A DNA stretch of 64,000 nucleotides. Origin: Streptohalobacillus salinus. Lineage in GTDB: Bacteria; Bacillota; Bacilli; Bacillales; Amphibacillaceae. Each line of letters opens with the position of its first letter. Position 1 is the first letter of the stretch. Shown here in pieces: positions 12,960-22,587 of this stretch. The notes under the pieces were generated by a model. It made no database searches. It had not been told where the DNA came from and worked only from the letters and a program-made list of their open reading frames with translations. The translations under genes were made by a program, and so were the position numbers. The stretch spans positions 62,001-126,000 of the forward strand of contig NZ_QJJR01000003.1 of assembly GCF_003201605.1 (NCBI RefSeq), given 5' to 3'.

Positions 12960-13502
12960 TTAACGATAGATAGCCCGCTCGCCACCAATGAGTTTTGGAC
13001 GTGTATAAGCACCTGTCACACGTGCTTTCCCAATTTGTTTCGTTTTAAATCTTAACGGAACAGCCACTGCTTTTAAGTGCATCCCTATCATGGTTTCCCC
13101 AATATCAATCCCGGCATGAGCCGAAAGCGACTCAACAACGACGGCATCGTCCATCTCATGATAACTATAGGTTGCCATCGACCCACCCGCATGTGGGTGA
13201 GGGACCACCGTTACTTCCGAAAGGTCATAACGCATCATCGTTTCACGTTCAACAATCAACGCCCGGTTAAGATGCTCACAACATTGAAAAGCAAGCTGCA
13301 CGCCTGTTTCTTTCTTCAGGCGCTGCATTGCTTTAAAAATAACTTCCGCGACTTCCACACTTCCCGTTGTTCCAATTGTGTCGCCCAATACTTCACTGGT
13401 CGATGTGCCAACCACAAATAATTGACCGGACGTTAAGGTGTCGCGTGCCAACCACTCATCCACAAGTTGATTTAGTGTATCTAGTAATGCTTGTTTATCC
13501 AT
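12960..13502 (-). CDS. ywlG: DUF436 / TIGR01440 family protein (YwlG)
   Basis: Conserved Firmicutes protein of unknown function. Family features: [20 protein letters not shown] near the N-terminus and [17 protein letters not shown] in the middle. With the ATG at 13500-13502, which overlaps the end of rpiB (ATGGATAA), the protein is 180 residues; an ATG four codons upstream is also possible and neither has a strong ribosome site, suggesting translational coupling to rpiB. It sits between rpiB and glyA as in B. subtilis. Confidence 0.88.
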   Translation of the reverse strand: MDKQALLDTLNQLVDEWLARDTLTSGQLFVVGTSTSEVLGDTIGTTGSVEVAEVIFKAMQRLKKETGVQLAFQCCEHLNRALIVERETMMRYDLSEVTVVPHPHAGGSMATYSYHEMDDAVVVESLSAHAGIDIGETMIGMHLKAVAVPLRFKTKQIGKARVTGAYTRPKLIGGERAIYR

Positions 13503-13941
13503 TTTTTTGTTCATAGTCAGCCAGTTTGTTGATTCGGCGTTCATGACGCCCGCCTTCAAACTCGCCACCTATCCAAATTTTAACGATTTCTTTCGCTAAA
13601 TCGACCCCGATTACGCGCTCACCGAGGGCAAGGACATTCGAATCGTTATGTTCCCGGGTGACGCGCGCAGTGTAACAGTCATGCGTTAGTGCGCAACGAA
13701 TGCCTTTAACCTTGTTCGCTGAAATCGACATGCCAATTCCCGTGCCACAAATAACGATTCCACGATCGTATTCACCACTTGCGACCCGTTCTGCTGCGGG
13801 AATCCCGTAATCAGAGTAGTCACATGAATCTGATGAACCACAACCGATGTTGTTCACTTCGATGCCTTCATCTTTAAGAAATGCTTCAATTTCATCTGCG
13901 AGTTTGTAACCACCATGATCTGACGCTAAGATAACTTTCAT
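13495..13941 (-). CDS. rpiB: Ribose-5-phosphate isomerase B
   Basis: RpiB/LacAB family sugar-phosphate isomerase (148 residues) interconverting ribose 5-phosphate and ribulose 5-phosphate. It has the N-terminal [13 protein letters not shown], the active-site [20 protein letters not shown] block, and the [16 protein letters not shown] segment. It starts with ATG after GGAGTGG. It overlaps ywlG by eight bases and follows ywlE by 78. Confidence 0.95.
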   Translation of the reverse strand: MKVILASDHGGYKLADEIEAFLKDEGIEVNNIGCGSSDSCDYSDYGIPAAERVASGEYDRGIVICGTGIGMSISANKVKGIRCALTHDCYTARVTREHNDSNVLALGERVIGVDLAKEIVKIWIGGEFEGGRHERRINKLADYEQKNG

Positions 13942-14019
13942 TAATTTCCACTCCTCTATTTATATTTTCACTCTACTTCTATTGTACTGAAAGAAACGAT
14001 CCTTGAACAGTTGGAAGGC

Positions 14020-14601
14020 TTATTTCTTTGTTAAGTTCAAGCGTTTCACTAACTGATCGATGGCTGCCTCAATTGTCTTAAAGGTCTCAAGATAGACGGC
14101 CGCGTTACCCCCAAAGGGATCCGGAATGTCTGGTGAAGGTAACCTTGCTTCAAGTGTTTCAATCGCTTGGTAACTTGCTGCAAGTTCAGCAAGTGGTACA
14201 TCTTCGCCACTTACTTGTTGTTGATGCTTTTCTTCAAAGACGAGATACGCATCCTTCAAGGCTTGCCACTCGTCTTCAAATGCATCATAACTATATGCTT
14301 TTAACGTATCTGTTTTATCAATCGCTGCTGGGAATTGTTGTTGAATCATTCTTTTATGTTGACGGGTCATCGTAAGAATTAAATCGGCTGCTTTAACATC
14401 CGTTTCTGTTAGGTTACTTGCTTGTTTATCAAAGACAATGCCATTTGCAGCAAGTACCTGCTTGGTGCCTTCACTCATGTCGGCACCTTCACGGGCCATC
14501 AGGCCTTTAGAATCGACGTCAACTGTTGTTTTTGTTGCGAGTAATGCTTCAGCCATTGGGCTCCGACAGGTATTACCGGTACAGACAAATAATACTTTCA
14601 C
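14020..14601 (-). CDS. ywlE: Protein-arginine phosphatase-type low-MW phosphatase (YwlE)
   Basis: Low-molecular-weight phosphatase fold. The P-loop is C7-T-G-N-T11-C-R13-S; the threonine at position 11 is the residue known to favour phosphoarginine in YwlE over tyrosine phosphatases. The catalytic aspartate is in IPDPFGGNAAVY near residue 160. At 193 residues it is about 43 longer than B. subtilis YwlE; the extra residues are a helical, E/Q-rich segment (about 105-150) just before the aspartate loop. GTG start with AGGAGAGG nine bases upstream. Confidence 0.88.
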   Translation of the reverse strand: MKVLFVCTGNTCRSPMAEALLATKTTVDVDSKGLMAREGADMSEGTKQVLAANGIVFDKQASNLTETDVKAADLILTMTRQHKRMIQQQFPAAIDKTDTLKAYSYDAFEDEWQALKDAYLVFEEKHQQQVSGEDVPLAELAASYQAIETLEARLPSPDIPDPFGGNAAVYLETFKTIEAAIDQLVKRLNLTKK

Positions 14602-14695
14602 TGTAGAAAACCTCTCCTCTTCTCAAAACTGAATAGCTAAATCATAACATAGCTTTTTTTCATGCACCACTACAAATGTGAAAAGATTCTGATTT

Positions 14696-14724
14696 TTATC
14701 CACAAGTGGACAAGCCGTGGATAA
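14696..14724. promoter_or_regulatory. Two DnaA-box-like 9-mers
   Basis: A perfect TTATCCACA (14696-14704) and CGTGGATAA (14716-14724, one mismatch, opposite orientation) lie in the ywlE-ywlC gap, next to the ywlC terminator. Confidence 0.5.
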
Positions 14725-14730
14725 CGCGAA

Positions 14731-14774
14731 AAACCTCTAAAGAGATAAGCGATTCGTTATCTCTTTAGAGGTTT
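14731..14774 (-). terminator. Terminator after ywlC
   Basis: A 17-bp perfect stem with 8-base loop; on the minus strand it is followed by TTTTCG. It lies 17 bases past the ywlC stop. Confidence 0.8.
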
Positions 14775-14790
14775 GATTATATCCTGGCCT

Positions 14791-15810
14791 TTAAGCATCC
14801 GGAAATGCGATGTAGGTGGCTGCTTTTCTTAACCGGTTCATCACGGCTTGACCCACACCATCTTCGTTAAAGGTCTCCGCAAGGATGATATCGACATCGC
14901 TTGATTTAAAGGTTCGCAGCGATTGGTACAGCTGGTTTGCGACCGAGGCTATTTCTTCGCGCGATCCACAACTGACGACAACATCAGCCGCTATTTCACG
15001 ACTTAATTCCTCACTAACAAGGACGCCTACTTTCTTACCTTCTTGCTGATACTTATGCAGTTGTTGACCGAAAAAAGCCGCATCACCCTCGATAAGAATT
15101 AACGGGACTTCTGGTTCATAGTGGGTATATTTCATCCCCGGTGATTTCGGGGCAACCTTCGTTTCTGCTTCTGTCAAATCGATGACCGCTTCCTGCAAGA
15201 CTGTTTCTAATTCTTGTTTCGTCACGCCACCTGGACGTAATATTGTTAGTTCGTCCTTGGTACAATCGACAACAGTCGATTCCACCCCAACCCCAGTTGG
15301 ACCGCCATCTAAAATCGCTTTAATTTTACCGTTTAGATCTTGAAAGACATGGACCGCACTCGTGGGTGAAGGCTTCCCTGATAGGTTAGCACTTGGTGCC
15401 GCAATTGGTCGCCCAGCTGCTTCAATCAGTTGCCTCGCTGCTGGATGATCAGGAATTCTGACACCGACGGTGTCAAGACCCGCTGTCACATTTTTGGCGA
15501 TGGTTCCATTACTTTTTAAGACAATCGTTAACGGTCCCGGCATAAAGGCATCAATCAATAGCCGTGCTTTAGTAGGAATCGTCTCAACATACTGCGCCAA
15601 TTGTTCAACATTACTTAAATGGACAATTAACGGATTATCCGATGGTCTTCCTTTGGCTTTGAATATTTTATCAATGGCTATTTCACTCGTCGCATCTGCG
15701 CCAAGTCCGTAGACCGTCTCGGTTGGAAACGCCACAACTTCATGCGCCTTTAAAAACTGGGCCGCTTCCTTAATATTCTCATCATTCCAAAGTAGAAATG
15801 CAGTCTGCAT
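14791..15810 (-). CDS. ywlC: L-threonylcarbamoyladenylate synthase (Sua5/YwlC type)
   Basis: Makes threonylcarbamoyl-AMP from threonine, bicarbonate and ATP, the first step of t6A tRNA modification. An N-terminal YrdC domain (FPTETVYGLGADAT, then KGRPSDNPLIVHL, PGPLTIVL, and IAAPSANLSGKPSPTSA) is followed by a C-terminal Sua5 domain (from about residue 215, beginning KSPGMKYTHYEPEVPL), so this is the long two-domain form. The ATG at 15810 is preferred over a GTG three codons upstream because GGAAGG lies ten bases before it. A DnaA-box cluster occupies its upstream region. Confidence 0.95.
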   Translation of the reverse strand: MQTAFLLWNDENIKEAAQFLKAHEVVAFPTETVYGLGADATSEIAIDKIFKAKGRPSDNPLIVHLSNVEQLAQYVETIPTKARLLIDAFMPGPLTIVLKSNGTIAKNVTAGLDTVGVRIPDHPAARQLIEAAGRPIAAPSANLSGKPSPTSAVHVFQDLNGKIKAILDGGPTGVGVESTVVDCTKDELTILRPGGVTKQELETVLQEAVIDLTEAETKVAPKSPGMKYTHYEPEVPLILIEGDAAFFGQQLHKYQQEGKKVGVLVSEELSREIAADVVVSCGSREEIASVANQLYQSLRTFKSSDVDIILAETFNEDGVGQAVMNRLRKAATYIAFPDA

Positions 15811-15833
15811 CTTTCTCACACCTTCCCTTGCCG

Positions 15834-16040
15834 TTATACACAGCTTTTCCCCTATTTATCCACAAATTGTTGATAAGCTTGCTTGCTTTTACCTGCGTGA
15901 CATGATCTGTTTATATTTGCTTCACATAAATAGTTATCCCCAAGTATTTTCATCGTGCAACTTATACTTATCCACACAGTTATCCCCGTTTTCTCATGTA
16001 AATGTGGGTAACGTCCTAACTTAACCACAGGTTATTCACA
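15834..16040. promoter_or_regulatory. DnaA-box cluster between ywlC and prmC
   Basis: The gap holds at least nine DnaA-box-like 9-mers. Four fit TTATNCACA: 15834-15842, 15856-15864, 15968-15976 and 16032-16040. Near matches with one or two changes: TGTTGATAA (15868), TTATCCCCA (15934), TTATCCCCG (15980), TGTGGGTAA (16003) and TTAACCACA (16021). Most point the same way. From memory, B. subtilis has a non-oriC DnaA-box cluster next to ywlC. No dnaA or dnaN is in the window, so this is not shown to be an origin. Confidence 0.8.
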
Positions 16041-16046
16041 AACCAC

Positions 16047-16913
16047 TTACCGTTTAGTTACCCCTAATCTTGCAAAAACAAAACGGTCGCGACCAAACAT
16101 ATCTTGACGTACCGTAATCTCTGCCTCTGGAAACACCTCACGAATGAGCGCGGCTACTTTATCACCTTGACTAAAACCAATCTCAAACGCCAATAAACCC
16201 TTTGTTTTTAAAACCGTTTTTGCTTCGCTAATAATCTTACGATAGCTATAAGTCCCCTCTTCTTCAGTAAAAAGTGCTAGCTCCGGGTCAAAATCCCGGA
16301 CTGTATCACTCAGCATCGCTTTTTCATGATAGGCGATATAAGGGGGATTGGAAACAACGACGTCCACCTGATGGGGCTCAGGTAACCATGCCGATAAGAA
16401 ATCACTTTCAACAAAACGGATATCCGCCTCTAGACGTTGACTATTCAGCTTGGCAATTTTTAGCGCATCTGTTGAAATATCAGCTGCTTCTACCTGAAGT
16501 GCTGGGCACTCTTTCTTTAAGGTTATCGCAATTACCCCACTCCCCGTACCTACATCTACGACGCGAAGGCCTACTGGATCTTTCGATACCATTTCAAGCA
16601 CCATTTGAACAAGCTCTTCTGTCTCTTGACGCGGGATTAAGACCTGATCAGAGACGCTAAAGATACGGCCGAAAAATGTTTCGACCCCAGTTAAATGTTG
16701 GACCGGCACACCTGTATGCGCATGACGTTCAACATCCTTCATCACTAAAGCGAATTGTTCGTCCGTGATTACATCTTTTAGGTGCATCAATAAATCTAGT
16801 TTACTAAACTGTAAGTGATGGCGCAAAAGAATTTCGGCTATTTTTTCTTCACGCTGATGTTTGGTTAAAAAAAGAGAAGCCCGTTTGAGGGCTTCTTGAA
16901 CGGTTACAGTCAT
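16047..16913 (-). CDS. prmC: Peptide chain release factor N5-glutamine methyltransferase
   Basis: SAM-dependent enzyme that methylates the GGQ glutamine of release factors. It has the SAM site VVDVGTGSGVIAITL and the catalytic NPPY motif (VVSNPPYIAY). The ATG at 16911-16913, one base past the prfA stop, is preferred to upstream TTG/GTG codons and leaves 288 residues. Directly following its substrate gene prfA is the standard arrangement. Confidence 0.95.
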   Translation of the reverse strand: MTVTVQEALKRASLFLTKHQREEKIAEILLRHHLQFSKLDLLMHLKDVITDEQFALVMKDVERHAHTGVPVQHLTGVETFFGRIFSVSDQVLIPRQETEELVQMVLEMVSKDPVGLRVVDVGTGSGVIAITLKKECPALQVEAADISTDALKIAKLNSQRLEADIRFVESDFLSAWLPEPHQVDVVVSNPPYIAYHEKAMLSDTVRDFDPELALFTEEEGTYSYRKIISEAKTVLKTKGLLAFEIGFSQGDKVAALIREVFPEAEITVRQDMFGRDRFVFARLGVTKR

Positions 16914-16914
16914 C

Positions 16915-17985
16915 TTAATCACCAAGCTGATCCATTTTACTTGTTTGTTCTTCCATCGTTAACGCATCAATAATCTCACCGAGTTTACCTTCTAGAATTT
17001 GATCCAGTTTTTGAATCGTTAAACCAATCCGGTGATCGGTCACCCGGTTTTGTGGGAAATTGTAAGTACGGATCCGCTCTGAACGGTCACCCGTTCCAAC
17101 GGCAGATTTACGGTTTTGGTCATATTCTGCTTGTACTTCACGTTGAAATTTATCATAAACACGGGCACGAAGAATCTTCATCGCTTTTTCTTTGTTCTTG
17201 ATTTGTGATTTCTCATCTTGCATCGATACGACTGTCCCTGTAGGTTCGTGCGTTAACCGAACCGCTGACATGGTCGTGTTAACACTTTGTCCCCCAGGTC
17301 CACTAGAGGTAAAGGTATCGACACGAATATCTTTCTCATGAATGTCCACTTCTACTTCTTCTGCTTCTGGCAGGGCGACAACTGTCGCCGTTGAGGTATG
17401 AATACGTCCACCTGATTCTGTTTCTGGTACCCGCTGAACACGGTGCGCCCCATTTTCAAACTTCAAGCGAGAATATGCGCCTTTTCCGTTGATCATAATA
17501 ATTACTTCTTTGTAGCCACCGACATCGGATTGCGACGCTTCCATCACATCAACTTTCCAACCTTCTGTTTCCGCAAAGCGTGTGTACATTTTAAATAAGT
17601 CCCCGGCAAATAAAGCGGCCTCATCACCACCAGCTGCCCCGCGAATTTCCATGATTACGTTCTTGTCATCATTCGGATCCTTCGGTATCATCATCACTTT
17701 TAATTTCTCTTCAAATGCTGGAAGTTGTGGCTCAAGTTCATCTATTTCCATTTGAATCATTTCACGCATGTCGCTATCTTTTTCACTCTGCAACATTTCT
17801 TTCGCACCTTGGAGCTGTTCGTTTACATCTTTGTACTCACGATACGTTGCCACGATATCCGACAAGTCTGATTGTTCTTTAGAATACTCTCTTAGTTTAT
17901 TGGTGTCACTAATCACATCTGGATCACTCAATAATTCATTTAGTTTTTCATAACGTTCTTCTAACGATTGTAATTTATCTAACAC
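16915..17985 (-). CDS. prfA: Peptide chain release factor 1
   Basis: Class I release factor reading UAA and UAG. The GGQ loop [12 protein letters not shown] and the codon-recognition region [18 protein letters not shown] (with PET) are intact. The start is set at GTG 17985 ([19 protein letters not shown] matches B. subtilis) because GAGGTGG stands at the right distance; an ATG five codons upstream is inside that ribosome site. Length 356 residues. Confidence 0.97.
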   Translation of the reverse strand: MLDKLQSLEERYEKLNELLSDPDVISDTNKLREYSKEQSDLSDIVATYREYKDVNEQLQGAKEMLQSEKDSDMREMIQMEIDELEPQLPAFEEKLKVMMIPKDPNDDKNVIMEIRGAAGGDEAALFAGDLFKMYTRFAETEGWKVDVMEASQSDVGGYKEVIIMINGKGAYSRLKFENGAHRVQRVPETESGGRIHTSTATVVALPEAEEVEVDIHEKDIRVDTFTSSGPGGQSVNTTMSAVRLTHEPTGTVVSMQDEKSQIKNKEKAMKILRARVYDKFQREVQAEYDQNRKSAVGTGDRSERIRTYNFPQNRVTDHRIGLTIQKLDQILEGKLGEIIDALTMEEQTSKMDQLGD

Positions 17986-18138
17986 GGCTTTCCACCTCAT
18001 TTGATTTAAGTCCTACCCATTATTATATAACAGGCGGTAAAGCTAGTCAAAGTTTGATTTCAATCGCCGCCGCCTTCGATACCGTCACGCATCCATCTGC
18101 CGTTGTTAAGCTGAGAAATAGAAACTTCCCGCTTGCTT

Positions 18139-18191
18139 AGCTGTTATCCCCATGTGAATAACAGCTGCAATCGCACGGCGGTTTATCCACA
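18139..18191. promoter_or_regulatory. DnaA boxes upstream of prfA, two in an inverted repeat
   Basis: TTATCCCCA (18144-18152) and TGTGAATAA (18153-18161, reverse of TTATTCACA) abut, and their outer parts form a perfect 9-bp inverted repeat AGCTGTTAT/ATAACAGCT (18139-18147/18158-18166). A perfect TTATCCACA follows at 18183-18191. The rest of the 455-base prfA-tdk gap shows no gene; it ends in the tdk terminator. Confidence 0.6.
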
Positions 18192-18350
18192 ACCAGTCGT
18201 GGCTTACTTGCCGGACTTATGCGAGAGCTGTTAACGTATGGAAGGAGATTTTACATGCGTGTCTGCTGCTTACTTTTAGAGTCGTGGACAACTAGCTAAA
18301 CCTCATCTTTTATCTATTGCACGACCGCTTTATCCGTTATTGTCCGACAA

Positions 18351-18399
18351 GAAAAGAAAGCTAACCGGGCCGCATAATGTTATAGCGCTGGTTAGCTTC
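18351..18399 (-). terminator. Terminator after tdk
   Basis: Outer stem AAGCTAACC/GGTTAGCTT (18358-18366/18390-18398) with a GC-rich interior; minus strand continues TTTCTTTTCTTG. Confidence 0.75.
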
Positions 18400-18440
18400 C
18401 TTTTCGTTATTTAGATATCAGTCGATCTTTTTGTCTACGG

Positions 18441-19055
18441 TTACTTTTGACATGTGGATTCAATTTTATGTTTCACCGGACGATTTGGGACGTCGTGACA
18501 GTGACGACAACGTGGTTCATACGATTCACTTGCTCCGACTAAAATAATCGGATCATCGTAAGAGGCTGGTTTCCCATCAATCAGGCGTTGGGTTCGGCTA
18601 GCTGGTGAGCCACAGTGGGGACAAATCGCATTCAATTTTGTCACGATTTCACTTTTCGTCATTAATTCAGGCATCACCCCAAAAGGTTCCCCACGAAAGT
18701 CTGTATCGAGACCAGCGACAATGACCCGGTAACCTTTGTTAGCAAGTTCATCAACAATGTCAACAATCGCTTGATCAAAAAACTGAATTTCATCAATCCC
18801 TATCACATCAATCGTTTCATCAATGTGTTCAATAATTTCAGAGGCCGTTGCGACAGGGCGCGCGAGAATCGTCGTCCCATTATGTGAAACAACCGATTCC
18901 TCATGGTAGCGTTTATCAATCGCTGGTTTAAAAACACGAACCGTCAAGTTGCCATATGTAGCGCGTTTGATTCGACGAATCAACTCTTCTGATTTACCGG
19001 AAAACATGCTGCCACAAATTAATTCAATCCAACCACTCTGCTTCATAATATACAT
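18441..19055 (-). CDS. tdk: Thymidine kinase
   Basis: Phosphorylates thymidine to dTMP (salvage). The start at 19055 gives [20 protein letters not shown], nearly identical to the B. subtilis N-terminus, with AAGGAGG eleven bases upstream; 204 residues. P-loop [15 protein letters not shown] motif, and two zinc pairs (ICPHC and RCRHC) are intact. A strong terminator stands just upstream, so it may be partly attenuated from rpmE2 read-through. Confidence 0.96.
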   Translation of the reverse strand: MYIMKQSGWIELICGSMFSGKSEELIRRIKRATYGNLTVRVFKPAIDKRYHEESVVSHNGTTILARPVATASEIIEHIDETIDVIGIDEIQFFDQAIVDIVDELANKGYRVIVAGLDTDFRGEPFGVMPELMTKSEIVTKLNAICPHCGSPASRTQRLIDGKPASYDDPIILVGASESYEPRCRHCHDVPNRPVKHKIESTCQK

Positions 19056-19099
19056 AAGCGAGGATACCTCCTTAAAATTCAAGAAAAAATCTATATAAA

Positions 19100-19134
19100 A
19101 AATAAAAAACAGGCCAGATAAACCCGCGCCTGTT
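19100..19134 (-). terminator. Strong terminator between rpmE2 and tdk
   Basis: Stem AAACAGGC/GCCTGTTT followed on the minus strand by a long T-rich run, ending about 20 bases before the tdk ribosome site. Confidence 0.8.
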
Positions 19135-19154
19135 TAATTAAGACAAATTGCGTT

Positions 19155-19190
19155 AAGAGAAGCCATCCTAAAGATAAAGGATGGCTCTTC
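19155..19190 (-). terminator. Hairpin just past rpmE2
   Basis: An 8-bp core stem AGCCATCC/GGATGGCT (19161-19168/19179-19186) extended by weak pairs. There is no good T run on the minus strand, so it may only protect the rpmE2 mRNA end; the real terminator seems to be the next hairpin. Confidence 0.5.
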
Positions 19191-19209
19191 TTTACTCACT
19201 AATTTCAAA

Positions 19210-19455
19210 TTAGTTAAGTTTATATTTTTTCTTGAAGCGATCCACACGGCCGCCAGCTTTGTCAGCTTTTTGCTTACCTGTGTAGAATGGGTGAGAATCT
19301 GAACTAATCTCAACGCGGATTAATGGGTACGTGTTACCGTCTTCCCATTCAATCGTCTCAGACGATGATTTTGTTGATCCTGTTAAGAATTTGTACTCAG
19401 AACTTGTATCAAGAAATACAACTTTGCGGTATTCTGGATGAATGCCTTCTCTCAT
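19210..19455 (-). CDS. rpmE2: Ribosomal protein bL31, type B (zinc-free)
   Basis: Large-subunit protein L31 (81 residues). It is the longer type B form: it lacks the CxxC zinc motif and has the typical [20 protein letters not shown] and [12 protein letters not shown] segments. In B. subtilis the gene at this spot (between rho and tdk) is the zinc-binding rpmE, so the zinc-independent paralog seems to occupy its place here. AAGGAG lies nine bases before the ATG. Confidence 0.93.
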   Translation of the reverse strand: MREGIHPEYRKVVFLDTSSEYKFLTGSTKSSSETIEWEDGNTYPLIRVEISSDSHPFYTGKQKADKAGGRVDRFKKKYKLN

Positions 19456-19632
19456 GTTATTACACTCCTTCTGCCCTGAATCCCTTGGAAACAGAGTTAA
19501 TTTTAAAGCAGTAGCTATATCATGGATACAGTCTTTCTGCTCTTTTCACACGTAAAGATTATAACAGTCTCCTGGAATCAATGCAATAGAAATAGTTAAA
19601 CTTTTATCAATCCAGCTCTATCATTTACTTAA

Positions 19633-20907
19633 TTATTTTTGTTTGCGTTTCATCTCTTCATAGAGTTGCAAATAAAAGTCGGCATTCGTATCCGTTGCTT
19701 TTAACTTACGTAAGAAACGTTCAATAAAGTCTGGTGAATCTTGCATCGCCTTACGAATCGACCAGACCACATCTAACTTATCTTGATCAAGTAAGAGCTC
19801 TTCACGTCTGGTCCCGGAGCGCAATAGGTCAATGGCCGGGAAAATCCGACGTTGTGCTAAATTGCGATCAAGATGCAGTTCCATATTACCTGTTCCTTTA
19901 AACTCTTCATAGATCACGTCATCCATCCGCGAACCCGTCTCAACAAGCGCTGTCGCTAAGATCGTGAAGCTACCCCCTTCTTCAATGTTACGTGCGGCCC
20001 CGAAGAAACGTTTGGGACGGTGGAAGGCAGCTGGATCAATCCCACCTGAAAGGGTCCGTCCACTTGGGGGAATAACCAAGTTATAAGCACGGGCAAGACG
20101 GGTGATGCTATCCATTAAGACCACTACATCTTTTTTGTGTTCTACCAGACGCATGGCACGCTCAAGCACAAGTTCCGATACTTTAATATGATTTTCTGGA
20201 ACCTCATCAAATGTAGAAGACACCACATCAACACCTGGCGCAACCGAGCGCTCAATGTCTGTTACTTCTTCTGGTCGTTCGTCAACCAAGAGAATGATTA
20301 ATTTCACATCAGGATGATTTTCACTAATACTATTCGCGATTTCTTTTAATAAGACCGTTTTACCTGCTTTTGGCGGGGCAACGATTAAACCACGTTGACC
20401 AAAACCAACCGGTGTAATCATATCCATAATCCGCGTTGATACGCGATTTTTTTCTTGTTCTAACCCCATTAATCGGTCAGGGTATAAAGCGGTTAAAGCT
20501 GGGAAATGGACACGCTCTTTCGCCATTTCCGGGTCTTCCCCATTAACCATATCCACATGCAATAAGCCGTAGTAGCGCTCATTTTCTTTTGGCGGTCGTA
20601 CTTTCCCAGATACTTTATCACCGTTACGTAAGTCGAAGCGACGAATTTGCGAGGCAGATATATAAATATCTTCCGCACTTGGTGAATAATTGATGGGACG
20701 TAAGAAACCAAAACCTTCTGATGGAATGATTTCTAAAATGCCATCCATAAATAAAAAGCCACTTTTCTCAGCTTGCGCCTTTAAAATCGCAAAGACTAAC
20801 TCGCGCTTCGTTAATTTGGCGTAGTAAGAGACTTTAAATTCACGCGCTTTCGTATACAAGTCTTTTAGCGTCATGTCTTCTAAATCTGTGATGGTTACTT
20901 CTGACAC
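19633..20907 (-). CDS. rho: Transcription termination factor Rho
   Basis: Hexameric RNA helicase that ends transcription (424 residues). The N-terminal helical part is followed by the RNA-binding cold-shock-like fold ([20 protein letters not shown]), then the ATPase with Walker [16 protein letters not shown], the [20 protein letters not shown] block, and the secondary RNA site region [11 protein letters not shown]. No long N-terminal insertion is present. Its 393-base upstream region carries repeats and hairpins, see below. Confidence 0.97.
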   Translation of the reverse strand: MSEVTITDLEDMTLKDLYTKAREFKVSYYAKLTKRELVFAILKAQAEKSGFLFMDGILEIIPSEGFGFLRPINYSPSAEDIYISASQIRRFDLRNGDKVSGKVRPPKENERYYGLLHVDMVNGEDPEMAKERVHFPALTALYPDRLMGLEQEKNRVSTRIMDMITPVGFGQRGLIVAPPKAGKTVLLKEIANSISENHPDVKLIILLVDERPEEVTDIERSVAPGVDVVSSTFDEVPENHIKVSELVLERAMRLVEHKKDVVVLMDSITRLARAYNLVIPPSGRTLSGGIDPAAFHRPKRFFGAARNIEEGGSFTILATALVETGSRMDDVIYEEFKGTGNMELHLDRNLAQRRIFPAIDLLRSGTRREELLLDQDKLDVVWSIRKAMQDSPDFIERFLRKLKATDTNADFYLQLYEEMKRKQK

Positions 20908-21225
20908 ATTGCTTCACCCTATCTTGTCTATTTTATTTAGCGTTCATTGTGAACGTTAGTGTTAATCATTAGCGTAATTGATGGTCTCGTTATTCAGCGA
21001 AATAAATACCGCTCTTAAAAAGAAATAAGACACACCTCGTTATCCAGCGCTTTGCTGTGATAAAGGGCCGTGACCGTATCGTTAAATATATCGGTATATT
21101 TTCTGTTTCATTTTAGTAGTTACTTGAATGATTCATGTAGTCGATGTTCGTAAAGGTTGGCTTAAGGGGTCATGTATCTTAGAGGATGTTCACAAATTGG
21201 ATTTCATCGTCAACTTAACCACGGT
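20908..21225 (-). promoter_or_regulatory. Long rho leader region with repeats
   Basis: No gene is seen in this stretch. It holds two copies of CTCGTTATYCAGCG (20986-20999 and 21036-21049, 50 bases apart), an imperfect hairpin around 21039-21063 (TTATC/GATAA ends), and GTTCA/TGAAC at 20942-20954. Rho is autoregulated by leader termination in several bacteria; whether these elements serve that is inference. Confidence 0.35.
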
Positions 21226-21258
21226 AAAATAAGCACAGTTTACTGCTGTGCTTATTTT
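21226..21258 (-). terminator. Terminator after murA
   Basis: A 13-bp perfect stem AAAATAAGCACAG with its complement and a 7-base loop; the minus strand ends in TTATTTT within the stem. Confidence 0.8.
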
Positions 21259-21300
21259 AACATATATTTATCAAAAATCCATAGCCTGCTTATTTAATTT

Positions 21301-22587
21301 TTAAGTGTTTTGAAACTGTTCAATTTCCTCACGCGTCATATCTTCACGCCAAATCTTTGCACCTAGACTCGAGAGTTTTCTTGTTAACTGTTCATAACCC
21401 CGATCAATATGTTCAAGGCCCGTTATCTCAGTTACACCTTCAGCCATTAGTCCAGCAATAATTAATGCCGCACCCGCACGCAGATCAGTTGCTCGTACTT
21501 TCGCACCTTCTAATTGCACCGGCCCTTGAATAACAGCCGTCGCGCCCTCCACTTTAATTTTCGCATTCATCCGTCTTAGTTCATCAATGTGTTTAAAGCG
21601 TGCCGAATAAATCGTGTCAGTAACAATCGCGGTCCCTTCTGCTTTAGTCAGCAGCGACGTAAACGGTTGTTGTAAATCAGTTGGGAAGCCTGGATGGACC
21701 AATGTCTTAATGTCGACAGCCTTTAAAGGCACGTTTGGACGAATCACTAAATGTTCTTCCCCTTCTTCAATCTCAACGCCCATTTCCCTCAGCTTCGCAA
21801 GTAACGGCTCTAAGTGCTGTGGGATGACATTATCAATCACCACTTCTTCGCCTTGGGCTGCTGCCATAATTGTATAAGTCCCCGCTTCAATCCGGTCAGG
21901 GATAATCGTATGGGTACAGCCTGATAATTGGTCGACACCTTCAATACGAATCACGTCCGTACCTGCCCCTTTAATTTTTGCACCCATCGAAGTTAATAAG
22001 GTGGCCACATCAATAATTTCTGGTTCTCTAGCTGCATTTTCGATCACTGTTTTCCCTGTCGCTCGAACAGCGGCCAGCATGATGTTAATCGTCGCCCCAA
22101 CACTAACCACGTCCAAATAAATCCGTGCCCCTTTTAGCTCATCTGCACGCAAGTAAATCGCACCTTGTTCATTGGTTACTTCAGCACCCAGCGCTTCAAA
22201 CCCTTTGATGTGCTGATCAATCGGACGCGGGCCTAAATGACAACCCCCAGGTAGACCGATTACAGCCTTTTTAAACCGTCCAAGCATCGCCCCCATAAAA
22301 TAATATGAGGCACGTAACATCTTCACCTTACCGTTCGGTAAGGGCATTGAGGTCATCTGAGATGGATCAATACTTATTTTCCCATCTTCTCGTTTGACCG
22401 TTCCACCAATTTCTTCAAGTAATGCACTAAGTGTCTCAACGTCAGAAATACTAGGTAAACCTTCAATGACAACTTCTGAATCGGCAAGAATTGTTGCGGG
22501 TAATAAAGCGACCGCACTATTTTTAGCTCCACCGATATGTACGCGCCCCTTTAATTTAGTCCCACCTTCAACAAATAACTTTTGCAT
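21301..22587 (-). CDS. murA: UDP-N-acetylglucosamine 1-carboxyvinyltransferase
   Basis: First committed step of peptidoglycan synthesis (UDP-GlcNAc plus PEP), 428 residues. The catalytic cysteine, target of fosfomycin, is Cys116 in [16 protein letters not shown]. The N-terminal [16 protein letters not shown] is intact. By position between rho and fba it corresponds to the second B. subtilis paralog (murAB/murZ). A -10 like TATAAT (22710-22715, minus) may serve it. Confidence 0.95.
   Translation of the reverse strand: MQKLFVEGGTKLKGRVHIGGAKNSAVALLPATILADSEVVIEGLPSISDVETLSALLEEIGGTVKREDGKISIDPSQMTSMPLPNGKVKMLRASYYFMGAMLGRFKKAVIGLPGGCHLGPRPIDQHIKGFEALGAEVTNEQGAIYLRADELKGARIYLDVVSVGATINIMLAAVRATGKTVIENAAREPEIIDVATLLTSMGAKIKGAGTDVIRIEGVDQLSGCTHTIIPDRIEAGTYTIMAAAQGEEVVIDNVIPQHLEPLLAKLREMGVEIEEGEEHLVIRPNVPLKAVDIKTLVHPGFPTDLQQPFTSLLTKAEGTAIVTDTIYSARFKHIDELRRMNAKIKVEGATAVIQGPVQLEGAKVRATDLRAGAALIIAGLMAEGVTEITGLEHIDRGYEQLTRKLSSLGAKIWREDMTREEIEQFQNT

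Noticed and set aside
15834-16040. Chromosomal replication origin
   Set aside because: DnaA boxes alone do not show an origin. No dnaA, dnaN or clear AT-rich unwinding element is beside it, and a titration cluster is the better reading.
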